Shown piece after piece: positions 30,993 to 39,323 of a stretch of DNA of 55,576 bases (positions are counted from its first letter, which is position 1; each line of letters begins with the position of its first letter). A model generated the notes under the pieces. It did no database searches and was not told the origin of the DNA. It worked only from the letters and a program-made list of their open reading frames with translations. The DNA is from Paenarthrobacter nitroguajacolicus. GTDB lineage: Bacteria > Actinomycetota > Actinomycetes > Actinomycetales > Micrococcaceae. The stretch covers positions 1 through 55,576 of the forward strand of contig NZ_JAQPPK010000031.1 of assembly GCF_029952445.1 (NCBI RefSeq), in the 5' to 3' direction. Both the position numbers and the translations under genes were made by a program.

Positions 30993-32306
30993 CTAACTGA
31001 TGGCGGACTTCATTTCGTCCACAGCCTTCTTGCCGGCTTCTTCTGCCGAAAGCCTGTTGAACATGACCTCCGAGGTGTACCGCTTGATGATTTCCTGGAT
31101 GGCACCGGCGCCCTTGGGCGGAGCGGCCGGCGCATCCCCGAGCTCGTCCTTGATGGAGTCAATGAAGTCCACTACCTTCACGTCAGCCTTGGCGAGCTTG
31201 GGTGCGATCGCTTCGCGAACATCGGAGTTCGGGTAGACGCCGCGGTCTGCCAGGAGAATCTCGCCGGCCTTGACGTTGTTGGTCAGGAAGTCGATGAACT
31301 TGGCAGCTTCTTCAGGGTGCTTGGACCGCGATGACGCAGACCAGAACTGCGAGGCCTTGTACCAGAGCCCGGCGTCGTCAGCCTTGCCGGTCTTCGACGG
31401 GAAGCGGAGGATCTGGAGTTCGCCACCCGCCGCCTTCTCCAAAGCGGGGAGCTGGTTGGACCACCAGAACGCCATGCCGTTCTTGCCGGTCGCCAGGCCA
31501 CTCTGGTCCAGCGGTGCGGCTTCGGCTTCAACGATTTCCGACGCCGACGGAACGGCCTTCTTGTCGCTCATGTCCTTCAGGAATTCCCAGTAGTCCTTGA
31601 TGTCGGAGGGCTCGAAGCCGAGCTTGCCGTCCTGGGTGTACAGCGACTTGCCGTTCTGGCGCAGCCACACTCCAAGGGAAGCCTCATCCGTACCGTAGGC
31701 CGCGGCACCGTACGTACCCTTGGGAGACTTGGCCGTCACCTCGGCAGCGATCCTTTCGAAGTCATCCCAGGTCCAGGTTTTGTCGTCCGGCATTGGCACT
31801 CCGGCAGCTTGGAACACGGCCGGGTTGGCCAGGATAGTGGCGGCGTTGATGCCTGCCGCGATACCCGTGAGGCCCTTCTCCCCCTTGCCCGCGTTCAGCG
31901 CGGCTTCGTCCATCTTGGACGTATCGATCTTGTACTTTGAAAGATCGAGCAGCGCGCCGCGGGTGGAGTACTCGGTGATGTACTTTTCGTCCATCTGGAT
32001 GATGTCGGGAGCGTCGTTGGCCGCTACTTGCGTTGCCAGCTTGTCCCAATAGCCGGACCAGTCGCCGAACTCCGCTTTGACAGTGATGTTCGGGTTCTCG
32101 GCCTCGAAGGCCTTGATGGCTTCCTGGGTCAGCTTGGCCCGCTGGTCCCCACCCCACCAGGAGAAGCGAAGCTCCACCTTGCCGTCTGCGCTCTTCGGTT
32201 CCGAACCACCGCCACAGGCGGTGAGTGCGAGGACCGCGGCGGCCGTGGCGGCGATCAGGGCAGAGGCACGGAGCTTGCGCTTGGTGCGTTTGGCCTTGGA
32301 AACCAA
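30993..32306 (-). CDS. Sugar-binding lipoprotein of ABC transporter (family 1)
   Basis: A 437-residue extracellular binding protein. After a Lys/Arg-rich start comes a hydrophobic core and the lipobox ALTACGGG (Cys31). FSWWGGDQRAKLTQEAIKAF is typical of CUT1 sugar-binding proteins and closely resembles the start of the frameshifted paralog at 28708. The TTG at 32306 is chosen since AGGAGG (32311-32316) lies four bases before it; the frame is open well upstream but there contains promoter DNA. The permease genes lie upstream, an unusual order, and 173 bases with operator D separate them, so this gene probably has its own strong promoter. Confidence 0.93.
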   Translation of the reverse strand: MVSKAKRTKRKLRASALIAATAAAVLALTACGGGSEPKSADGKVELRFSWWGGDQRAKLTQEAIKAFEAENPNITVKAEFGDWSGYWDKLATQVAANDAPDIIQMDEKYITEYSTRGALLDLSKYKIDTSKMDEAALNAGKGEKGLTGIAAGINAATILANPAVFQAAGVPMPDDKTWTWDDFERIAAEVTAKSPKGTYGAAAYGTDEASLGVWLRQNGKSLYTQDGKLGFEPSDIKDYWEFLKDMSDKKAVPSASEIVEAEAAPLDQSGLATGKNGMAFWWSNQLPALEKAAGGELQILRFPSKTGKADDAGLWYKASQFWSASSRSKHPEEAAKFIDFLTNNVKAGEILLADRGVYPNSDVREAIAPKLAKADVKVVDFIDSIKDELGDAPAAPPKGAGAIQEIIKRYTSEVMFNRLSAEEAGKKAVDEMKSAIS

Positions 32307-32409
32307 GGGACCTCCTGTTGATGTTGCGGCGGGGGCGACTGCTTCACCCTCTGGATTTGCGGGCACTGATGTCTCCGATCTTCGTTGATCCTGATGCGAT
32401 GCGATTGGC

Positions 32410-32425
32410 GGGAAAGCGTTTTCTT
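32410..32425. promoter_or_regulatory. LacI-type operator D (binding protein)
   Basis: GGGAAAGCGTTTTCTT, a near-consensus member of the window's operator family, 104 bases before the binding-protein start. Confidence 0.75.
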
Positions 32426-32453
32426 GCGTTGAATTTATGGTACAAGTCACATT

Positions 32454-32466
32454 CTTGTAATACAAG
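32454..32466. promoter_or_regulatory. Palindrome CTTGTAATACAAG (possible GntR-type site)
   Basis: Perfect 6+1+6 dyad. A related half, GGTACAAG, is 14 bases away at 32439-32446. The site lies between permease stop and operator D, so this promoter may answer to two regulators. Confidence 0.5.
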
Positions 32467-32479
32467 ATACTTGATGCGG

Positions 32480-33412
32480 CTACTTGATACCGGTAGTTGC
32501 GATGCCCTTGATGAGGAACCTCTGGCCGAAGAGGAACACCAGGAAGACGGGCAGCAAGGACACGATGGACATGGCGAAGAGTGATCCCCAACTGGTGGCC
32601 GACTGCGAGTCCACGAACGCGCGCAGGGCAACCGGAACAGTGAACATATCCGGGTCGGTCAGGTAGATCAGCGCCCCGAAGAAGTCATTCCAGGTCCAGA
32701 TGAACGTGAAGATGGTGGTGGTTGCCAGGGCCGGCACCATCAGCGGCAGGATAACCCGCAGGAAGATCCTGGGGTGCCCTGCGCCATCGATGCGGGCTGC
32801 TTCGTCCAGGTCCTTGGGAATGCCGCGGATGAACTGGACCATCAGGAAGACGAAGAACGCGTCCGTGGCCAGCAGCTTGGGCACAATCAGCGGCCAGAAC
32901 GTATTCACCCAGCCGATCTGCGAGAACAGTATGTACTGGGGCACGATGATCACGTGGAACGGGAGCATGATGGTCAGCAGCATGATGCCGAAGAACAGCT
33001 TCTTGCCGGTGAACTGCAGGCGGGCGAACGCGTATGCGGCCATGGAACAGGACACCAGGTTGCCCACGATAGAGCCCAGGACCACGATCGCCGAGTTGAT
33101 CATGTAATGCCCGAACGGGTGGGTCAGCGCCGACCAGCCGTCCGTGTAGTTGCTCATTTCCAGGTTGTTCAGCCACAGGCCGGGCTCGCGGAAAATGAGG
33201 TCGTTCGGACGCAGGGAGGAAATCACCATCCACAGCAGCGGGTAGATCATCACGCCACCGACGATGATCAGGATGGCGTGCTTGATCAGGCCCTTGATGC
33301 GGGCACTGCGGCTGAAAGCCAGATTGCCACGGGATTCACGCCGGCGCGGGCTCTTGCCGGACTTTGCGGCGGAATCGCCACCGGCAGCGGGGAGGGTCTG
33401 GAGTTTAGTCAT
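32480..33412 (-). CDS. Carbohydrate ABC transporter permease (MalG/CUT1 type)
   Basis: A 310-residue permease. A 45-residue basic Ser/Arg-rich tail precedes six helices. The EAA loop is DLDEAARIDGAGHPRIFLRV and the end is LFGQRFLIKGIATTGIK. It is the paralog of the gene at 25502. The ATG at 33412 overlaps the upstream permease by eight bases. The substrate is likely a galactoside or pectin side-chain sugar given the GH42 gene and shared operators. Confidence 0.94.
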   Translation of the reverse strand: MTKLQTLPAAGGDSAAKSGKSPRRRESRGNLAFSRSARIKGLIKHAILIIVGGVMIYPLLWMVISSLRPNDLIFREPGLWLNNLEMSNYTDGWSALTHPFGHYMINSAIVVLGSIVGNLVSCSMAAYAFARLQFTGKKLFFGIMLLTIMLPFHVIIVPQYILFSQIGWVNTFWPLIVPKLLATDAFFVFLMVQFIRGIPKDLDEAARIDGAGHPRIFLRVILPLMVPALATTTIFTFIWTWNDFFGALIYLTDPDMFTVPVALRAFVDSQSATSWGSLFAMSIVSLLPVFLVFLFGQRFLIKGIATTGIK

Positions 33413-34349
33413 CGTAGAACACCCAATACTTTGAAGCGATGAAGTTGATGGCAGTGAAGACACCGATGATGACCAGCAGGAACCAGGCCATCGCTGAGGC
33501 GTAGCCCATATCAAACTGGCCGAAGCCCTTTTGGTAAAGGTACAGGGTGAAGAACATGGTGGAGTCGGATGGACCGCCATTGCCGCCGGAGACGATGAAC
33601 GCCTGAGTAAACGACTGGAACGAACCAATGATCTGCAGTACCAGGTTGAAGAAAATGATGGGGCTCAGCATGGGAAGCGTGATCCGCCAGAACTGCTGGA
33701 GCGTGGTGGCACCATCGACCTTTGCTGCCTCGTAGTACATAACCGGGATCTGCCGCAGGCCGGCCAGGAAAATGATCATGGGGCTGCCGAAGGTCCACAC
33801 GTGAAGCAGGATGATGGAGCCAAGGGCCGTGTTGGGATCCGAGATCCAGCCCGGACCCTGGATTCCGATCATTGCCAGCACCTGGTTTACCAGGCCCGTG
33901 GTGCCGAAGATCTGCTTCCACAGGATGGCAACGGCCACGGAACCGCCCAGGAGGGAGGGCAAGTAGAAGATGGAGCGGTAGAACGGCAAACCGCGGAGGC
34001 CTTTATCGAGGACCAAGGCAATCACCAAGGCAACCGCCAGCTGGAGGGGAACGCCCACCAGGACATACGTGAACGTGACCCGAAGCGAGTTGTGGAGCCG
34101 GGCATCGCCGAACATGCGGACGAAGTTATCCAGGCCCACCCATTCCGGTGGCTGCAGGAGGTTGTAGTCCGTGAAGGACAGGTACAACGACATGAACATG
34201 GGTCCCACCGTGATGACCGCCAGGCCGAGCAACCACGGAAGGAGGAACACATAAGCGGCCTTGTTGTCGCGGCCGTTCGCCTTCTTCTCCTCCTTGGTCA
34301 TCGGGCCCTTGCGGCGGGTCATCGATGAGAGTTCGCCAATAGCGCTCAT
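33405..34349 (-). CDS. Carbohydrate ABC transporter permease (MalF/CUT1 type)
   Basis: A 314-residue permease with a short Lys/Arg-rich tail (TRRKGPMTKEEKKANGRDNK) and six helices. The EAA loop is YYEAAKVDGATTLQQFWRIT. It heads the transporter unit, divergent from the hydrolase at 34611 with two LacI-type operators between. An AGGGGGA sequence precedes the ATG. It is the paralog of the gene at 26416. Confidence 0.95.
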   Translation of the reverse strand: MSAIGELSSMTRRKGPMTKEEKKANGRDNKAAYVFLLPWLLGLAVITVGPMFMSLYLSFTDYNLLQPPEWVGLDNFVRMFGDARLHNSLRVTFTYVLVGVPLQLAVALVIALVLDKGLRGLPFYRSIFYLPSLLGGSVAVAILWKQIFGTTGLVNQVLAMIGIQGPGWISDPNTALGSIILLHVWTFGSPMIIFLAGLRQIPVMYYEAAKVDGATTLQQFWRITLPMLSPIIFFNLVLQIIGSFQSFTQAFIVSGGNGGPSDSTMFFTLYLYQKGFGQFDMGYASAMAWFLLVIIGVFTAINFIASKYWVFYDD

Positions 34350-34549
34350 TGTTTCCCCCTCGCCGTCCCGCGGGCGCCTTGCGGCGTCTCCGCGTGTTCA
34401 TATGCGGCCATGTGGTCTCCTTTGGTCATCGTGGCCATCCACGGAAATACGAGTGTGGTTGGTGCTTGCCTTGCAGGCGTCGCCGGTCCTCTGGCGCTAC
34501 CCCTTCGAAGTGCCAGGATGCGGGTCCCGGTTTCTGCGGCTCCGTACCA

Positions 34550-34565
34550 AAGTAAACGTTTTCTT
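34550..34565. promoter_or_regulatory. LacI-type operator E2 (divergent promoter)
   Basis: AAGTAAACGTTTTCTT, symmetric at 7 of 8 positions around CG (AAGTAAAC against AAGAAAAC). 45 bases from operator E, so the two lie on roughly the same face of the helix (about four turns). Confidence 0.65.
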
Positions 34566-34594
34566 GACCCATGTACAGCCTTTTGCTAATTTTT

Positions 34595-34610
34595 GAGAAA
34601 GCGTTTTCTT
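34595..34610. promoter_or_regulatory. LacI-type operator E
   Basis: GAGAAAGCGTTTTCTT, differing by one base from operator F upstream of the lacI gene. It ends on the base before the candidate ATG at 34611. Confidence 0.75.
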
Positions 34611-35981
34611 ATGAAGCCGCTCCAAACGGTTTTCCACGCTGAAGAAGCCCGGCGTGCGCTTTCGCATACCCTCGGATCCGACAAGGCAGGACACCATTGT
34701 TTCCCACCAACCCCGCCTGCCATGACCGCAGTTGACGCAGCAGGACCACGTGCCCGCCCCGGCGCCCTGGGCGGGTACGAAGACTGGCCGGCATACATGT
34801 CACGGCATCACCACAGGGCGGATTCCGACGCGCGCCAGGAACTTGCCGACGCATTGGGGGTTCCGGGCGTCCCCGCCGACCTCGGGTCCCCGCCAAACGT
34901 TGAGTACACGGTGCACTGGGAGAAGAAGCACGACGGCGTCATCACCTCGTTCCTGTCCTGGCAATTGGGCTTCGGGCCCCGGACGTCGGCTTGGTTCGTG
35001 CGTCCCGCGGGCGCAACCGGCCCACTTCCGGCGCTGCTCGCCCTGCACTGCCACGGCGGGATCAAGTATTACGGTGCCGAGCGGTTGGTGGCCCTCCCCG
35101 ACGAATCCGGTGGAACCGGGGCCGTAATGCCGCCTTTGGAGGAACGGGCAAGGCTTTACGGCGGCCGGGCACTCGCCACGTGGCTCGCCCAACAAGGCTT
35201 CGCAGTCCTTGCACACGACGCCTTCATGTGGGGCAGCCGCCGGTTCCGTTTGGATCCGCTACCGTGGCGGACCGCCGGCGTCATGAACGGCCAGGAGGCA
35301 CTGTGGCGGCAGGCCGGCGTCGAACCTTCCGCGCCCGAACGCTACGACGCAGCAGCGGCGGCGCACGAAGAAACGGCGGCCAAAGCGGCGGCCCTAGTGG
35401 GCAGCAGCGTCGCCGGGACCGTCGCGCATGACGACCTCGCGGCGTTGTCGGTCCTCGCCGCGCTTCCTGGAGTGGACGCGGGGCGCCTGGGTTGCCTGGG
35501 TTTTTCCGGCGGTGGCGGCAGGGCTTTGGTGCTTGCAGCCCTGAGCCCACTGATCCGCAGCTATGTGGTGACGTGCATGATGACCACCTTCGCCTCGCTG
35601 CTGCCTGCCTACCTGGACGCGCATTCCTGGCTGCTGCACTCCCCCGGCCTCACCAGGCTCGGCGATTGGCCGGATCTGGCCAAGCGGTCCGAGGCGCGGG
35701 TGCTTGTCCAATACGCCTTGGACGATCCCCTCTTCCCGGAGCAGGGAATGCGCGACGCCCATGCGTACCTGTCCGGGCAGTCGCCGACCGGCCAGTTGTT
35801 AACCGGGCACTTGCCAGCCGGTCAGTCACCAAGCGGCCAGTACACCGGCAGCTTCTGGCAGGAACCCCACGTTTTCACCCCGGCCATGCAGGAGGAAGCG
35901 GCAGCGTTCCTCGCCTCTGCCCTGCAGCCCCGGCACCCCATCAATCCACCCGTACCTGACCGCACTAGGACAGACTCATGA
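34611..35981 (+). CDS. Alpha/beta-hydrolase, dienelactone hydrolase/acetyl esterase-like
   Basis: About 456 residues of the alpha/beta-hydrolase fold. The nucleophile elbow is LGCLGFSGGGGRALVL, the acid region QYALDDPLFPEQ and the histidine probably EPHVF. ALLALHCHGGIKYYG supplies the oxyanion region. It resembles the DLH-like esterases linked to plant sugar catabolism. Near the C-terminus the repeats SGQSPTGQLLTGHLPAGQSP look like a recent in-frame expansion. The start is uncertain: the ATG at 34611 directly abuts operator E and has no ribosome site; the next ATG is at 34722. It is translationally coupled (ATGA) to the oxidoreductase fusion. Confidence 0.8.
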   Translation: MKPLQTVFHAEEARRALSHTLGSDKAGHHCFPPTPPAMTAVDAAGPRARPGALGGYEDWPAYMSRHHHRADSDARQELADALGVPGVPADLGSPPNVEYTVHWEKKHDGVITSFLSWQLGFGPRTSAWFVRPAGATGPLPALLALHCHGGIKYYGAERLVALPDESGGTGAVMPPLEERARLYGGRALATWLAQQGFAVLAHDAFMWGSRRFRLDPLPWRTAGVMNGQEALWRQAGVEPSAPERYDAAAAAHEETAAKAAALVGSSVAGTVAHDDLAALSVLAALPGVDAGRLGCLGFSGGGGRALVLAALSPLIRSYVVTCMMTTFASLLPAYLDAHSWLLHSPGLTRLGDWPDLAKRSEARVLVQYALDDPLFPEQGMRDAHAYLSGQSPTGQLLTGHLPAGQSPSGQYTGSFWQEPHVFTPAMQEEAAAFLASALQPRHPINPPVPDRTRTDS

Positions 35982-38053
35982 CACAACCCTCAACCAGCAA
36001 CACCCTTGAGGCCCAGCCCCGGCTTCCCCGCATCGCTTTGGTGGGTGTGCACGGCTTCGGCGAGCGCCACCTGGAAAACCTGGACCGCCTCACTGCCGCC
36101 GGCGTCCTGGAGCTGGTGGCTGTCGCCGATCCGCAACCCCCTGCCGAGGGCACGCTTGCCACGAACGTAGCGGTTTACGCTTCCCTCGACGAGCTCCTCG
36201 CGGCCGGCCCCACACCGGACGTCGTTATCATTTCCACGCCGATCCAAACCCATGCTCCCCTGGCCCTTGCCGCCATCGAAGCCGGGGCAAACGTCTACCT
36301 GGAAAAGCCACCGGTCGCGTCCATGGCCCAGTACCAGGAAGTCATGGCGGCTGCCGCCAACGCCGGCTGCTTGGTTCAAGTGGGCTTCCAAAGCCTGGGC
36401 TCGGACGCACTGCCTGCCATGGACGAACTGGTGGCGTCCGGCGCGATAGGCGAGGTCCGGGGTATCAGCGCCACGGGGATGTGGTTGCGGAACAAGGCCT
36501 ACTTCAAGCGTTCCCGCTGGGCAGGCAAGCGCAGCCTCAATGGAACGGACGTGGTGGATGGCGTAGCCACCAATGCTTTGGCGCACGCGGTGGCCACCGG
36601 GCTACGGCTGGCCGGGGCACGGACTGTGGACCACGTGCACTCCGTTGACACTGATCTTTACCGAGCCAACGACACCGAAAGCGATGACACCTCTGTGGTG
36701 AGGGTTCGGACGGAAAACGGCATGGTGCTGACCTGCGCGCTGACACTCAGCGCGCTCGTTCAGTCCGCGCCGACCGTCACCGTCCATGGCACCCTGGGCC
36801 AGCTGACGCTGTACTACACGGAAGACCGTGTGGAGATCACCACGCCGCAAGGAATCCGCGAGGAAACATTCGGGCGGACAGACCTCCTTGAAAACCTCTT
36901 GGCTGCGCGCAGTGAAGCGGACCTGCTCAGTCCCCTGAGCGGATCCGGGGCCTACGTGACGGTGCTCGAAGCAATCCGAACGGCGGATGCACCCCGCGCT
37001 ATACCTTCCGCGTTCATTGTGTGGGAGGGCGTCGGGGACGATGCCCACGCCGTGGTGAAGGGCATCGGCTCCTTGATTCGCCGGGCCGCGTTGGGCCAGG
37101 CCACTTTTGCTGAACTCGGAGCTTTCGCTGAACCCGGAGCGCTCATTGAACCTGGGACGTCCTCCGAAACGCCTGGATTCACCGTCAACGGCACGCTCGT
37201 TGCCACCGTTCAGGACGGGACGCACATCCGTCCCACATCATCTCCGCGGCCCTACCTCCATCCCGTGCGGACACTTGGCGGCACAGTGGTCACCGACCAT
37301 GTCCCGGAAGACCACGTCTGGCATTTGGGGGCAGGAGTGGCCCTGCAGGACGTGGACGGGATCAACTTCTGGGGCGGCCGCACCTACACCCGAGACGCCG
37401 GGATGTACGTCTGGCGCAAGGACCACGGCAGGATCGTCACCGAATCCGCGGAACAGGGCGACGGGTACAGGCAGGAGCAGCTGAGCTGGATCGGCCCCGA
37501 CCAATCACCAGTACTCCGCGAACAGCGCGTCTGGAGATGGGCCGCCGTCGGAAGTTCGACGTGGCAACTCACGCTGGACTTCACGCTGGAATCGGCCACG
37601 GGACGACCCGTGCTGCTGGGGAGCCCGGGTTCGAACGGACGGCCGCAGGGCGGTTATGGCGGCTTCTTCTGGCGCCTGCCCAAGGTTGCCGACGCCACTA
37701 TCTGGACTCCGGAGATGCGCGGCGAGGACGCGGTGCATGGCAGCATCGCGCCATGGCTGGCCTGGTCAGGAACGTTCGACGCCGGTCCTGACGACGCGCC
37801 GTCGCTCGCCGGCGGTACCGGGCTGGGCCATCCGGCAACACTTGTGTTCCTGGCCTCGCCGCAGGCACCGGACCCTTGGTTCGTGCGGCATGAGGGCTAC
37901 CCCGGGGTGGGACTCTCGCTGGCGTGGGACAGCCCTGTGGCCACCGAGCCCGGCTACCCCGTCCACCGGAGCGTGAGAGTGCTGATCGCGGACGGTTTCC
38001 TGGCGACACAAGACATTGAACAGCTCATCACTACTTTGGGGGAACCGGCATGA
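35978..38053 (+). CDS. Gfo/Idh/MocA oxidoreductase fused to PmoA-like (DUF6807) domain, copy 2
   Basis: A 691-residue paralog of the gene at 21496 with the same two-domain order. The oxidoreductase half has ALVGVHGFGERHLENL and VYLEKPPVASMAQYQE. The PmoA-like half has RPYLHPVRTLGGTVVTDHVP, then DHVWHLGAGVALQDVDG and NFWGGRTY. A short Glu/Pro/Gly-rich repeat (AELGAFAEPGALIEPG) occupies the linker. The gene overlaps both neighbours by four bases (ATGA), so hydrolase, fusion and M24-like protein are made together. The fusion suggests the two domains act on consecutive steps or the same sugar; neither substrate is known. Confidence 0.88.
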   Translation: MTQPSTSNTLEAQPRLPRIALVGVHGFGERHLENLDRLTAAGVLELVAVADPQPPAEGTLATNVAVYASLDELLAAGPTPDVVIISTPIQTHAPLALAAIEAGANVYLEKPPVASMAQYQEVMAAAANAGCLVQVGFQSLGSDALPAMDELVASGAIGEVRGISATGMWLRNKAYFKRSRWAGKRSLNGTDVVDGVATNALAHAVATGLRLAGARTVDHVHSVDTDLYRANDTESDDTSVVRVRTENGMVLTCALTLSALVQSAPTVTVHGTLGQLTLYYTEDRVEITTPQGIREETFGRTDLLENLLAARSEADLLSPLSGSGAYVTVLEAIRTADAPRAIPSAFIVWEGVGDDAHAVVKGIGSLIRRAALGQATFAELGAFAEPGALIEPGTSSETPGFTVNGTLVATVQDGTHIRPTSSPRPYLHPVRTLGGTVVTDHVPEDHVWHLGAGVALQDVDGINFWGGRTYTRDAGMYVWRKDHGRIVTESAEQGDGYRQEQLSWIGPDQSPVLREQRVWRWAAVGSSTWQLTLDFTLESATGRPVLLGSPGSNGRPQGGYGGFFWRLPKVADATIWTPEMRGEDAVHGSIAPWLAWSGTFDAGPDDAPSLAGGTGLGHPATLVFLASPQAPDPWFVRHEGYPGVGLSLAWDSPVATEPGYPVHRSVRVLIADGFLATQDIEQLITTLGEPA

Positions 38054-39186
38054 CCATACCGACTCAATCCACACCTACCCGAGCCACAGGGGACCAGTCC
38101 ATACCGGTGCCAGCCGGCACCGCTGCAGGCAACGTTGCCGACCGCGCCGTCAAGCGCCAACGCGTCCTGGACATCCTGGACGCCGCCGGACGCGACTCAC
38201 TGTTGCTCACCTCCAATACGGCCCTCACCTGGTACCTGGACGGCAGCCGGGTCCACATCAGCCTGGCCGGCGACCCCATCGCCGCCCTCCTGGTGGACCG
38301 TGCCGGCGACCACCTGGTGACGTTCAACAACGAGGCCGAGAGGATTGCCGCGGAGGAGCTGCCGGAGGGGGTCAGCCTGGACACGGTACCGTGGAACGGC
38401 CAGTTGCACGCTGCCGCGTCGAAGCTGGCGCTGGACGGTGATCCGCTGGTGGAAGCTGCCGTCACCACCGAACTGCGGGCCGCCCGCCAACAGCTCTTGC
38501 CAGCCGAAGCTGCCCGCTATGCCTCCCTGTCCGCCGACGCAGCGGCAGCCATGACGGATGTCCTCAAGGCAGCGACCCCTGAAACCACGGAATTCCAGCT
38601 GGTCTCGGACCTCGCGGCCCGCATCGTGGCGGTGGGAGCCGAGCCCCTCGTCCTGCTCTGCAACGGTGCCGGCCGCAGCGGCTTCCGCCATCCCCTGGCT
38701 ACTCACGCCGCCATCGGACGCCGCGCCATGGCTGTGGTGTGCGCCCGCCGGAACGGCCTGGTTGCCAATGTCACCCGCTGGGTCGCGTTCGACGCCGGCT
38801 CCCCGGAGGAGCTCGACGCCGAAGCCCGCATCGCAGCGGTGGAGGCCGACATCTTCCGGGCCACGGTTCCAGGGGCCAGGCTCAACCAGGTCTTCAGGGA
38901 AATCCAGCATTCCTACGCCCGGCACGGTTTCGGCGAGGATCAGTGGACCCTCCATCACCAGGGCGGACCCGCCGGATACGCGGGCCGCGATCCCCGCGTG
39001 ACGGCAGAGGTCACGGACACCATCGTCCTCAACCAGCCCTTCACCTGGAACCCGTCAGGGCCCGGGGTCAAGATCGAGGATACGGTGCTGCTCACGGATT
39101 CCGGCGTGCGGGTCTTGACGGTAGATGAACGCTGGCCGACCACCGAAGTGGACGGCCGCCGTCGTCCCGTTACGCTGCGCCCCTGA
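38050..39186 (+). CDS. M24-fold protein (creatinase/aminopeptidase-like) with degenerate metal site
   Basis: A 378-residue protein of the pita-bread M24 superfamily. The N-terminal domain covers about residues 35-150 and the catalytic-type domain the rest. In metallo-aminopeptidases two Asp, one His and two Glu bind metal. Here only the His (LHHQGGPAGY) and the last Glu (VKIEDTVLL) are evident. The first Asp pair region reads RRNGLVANVTRW and the first Glu region NQPFTWNPSGPG. It therefore resembles metal-free members such as creatinase, which hydrolyse C-N bonds. It is coupled to the fusion gene by ATGA overlap. A large inverted repeat follows the stop. Confidence 0.85.
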   Translation: MTIPTQSTPTRATGDQSIPVPAGTAAGNVADRAVKRQRVLDILDAAGRDSLLLTSNTALTWYLDGSRVHISLAGDPIAALLVDRAGDHLVTFNNEAERIAAEELPEGVSLDTVPWNGQLHAAASKLALDGDPLVEAAVTTELRAARQQLLPAEAARYASLSADAAAAMTDVLKAATPETTEFQLVSDLAARIVAVGAEPLVLLCNGAGRSGFRHPLATHAAIGRRAMAVVCARRNGLVANVTRWVAFDAGSPEELDAEARIAAVEADIFRATVPGARLNQVFREIQHSYARHGFGEDQWTLHHQGGPAGYAGRDPRVTAEVTDTIVLNQPFTWNPSGPGVKIEDTVLLTDSGVRVLTVDERWPTTEVDGRRRPVTLRP

Positions 39187-39189
39187 CCC

Positions 39190-39260
39190 GGGCCACCACG
39201 CGCGAAAAGGGGCGGGGTCACCGTGATGGTGACCCCGCCCCTTTTCGTGCGTGGTGGCCC
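39190..39260. terminator. Inverted repeat with 33-base arms (probable bidirectional terminator)
   Basis: Arms 39190-39222 and 39228-39260 match at 32 of 33 positions around the loop GTGAT. The stem includes GGGCCACCACGCGCG and AAAAGGGGCGGGGTCACC. It begins four bases after the M24 stop. The CCCCTTTTCG portion in the stem gives a partial T-run within the hairpin. Confidence 0.75.
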
Positions 39261-39320
39261 AACTAGGTGACAGCAACTGTCGCAATGAGTCCTCAAAGCG
39301 ACGTTTGCTGTTACCTACTT
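39261..39320. repeat. Dispersed palindromic element, copy 1
   Basis: AACTAGGTGACAGCAA (39261-39276) pairs with TTGCTGTTACCTACTT (39305-39320) at 14 of 16 positions. The core GACAGCAACTGTCGCAATG recurs, with changes, in the hairpin at 48657. It also lies just past the ALDH stop and could end that operon. Confidence 0.65.
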
Positions 39321-39323
39321 GGG

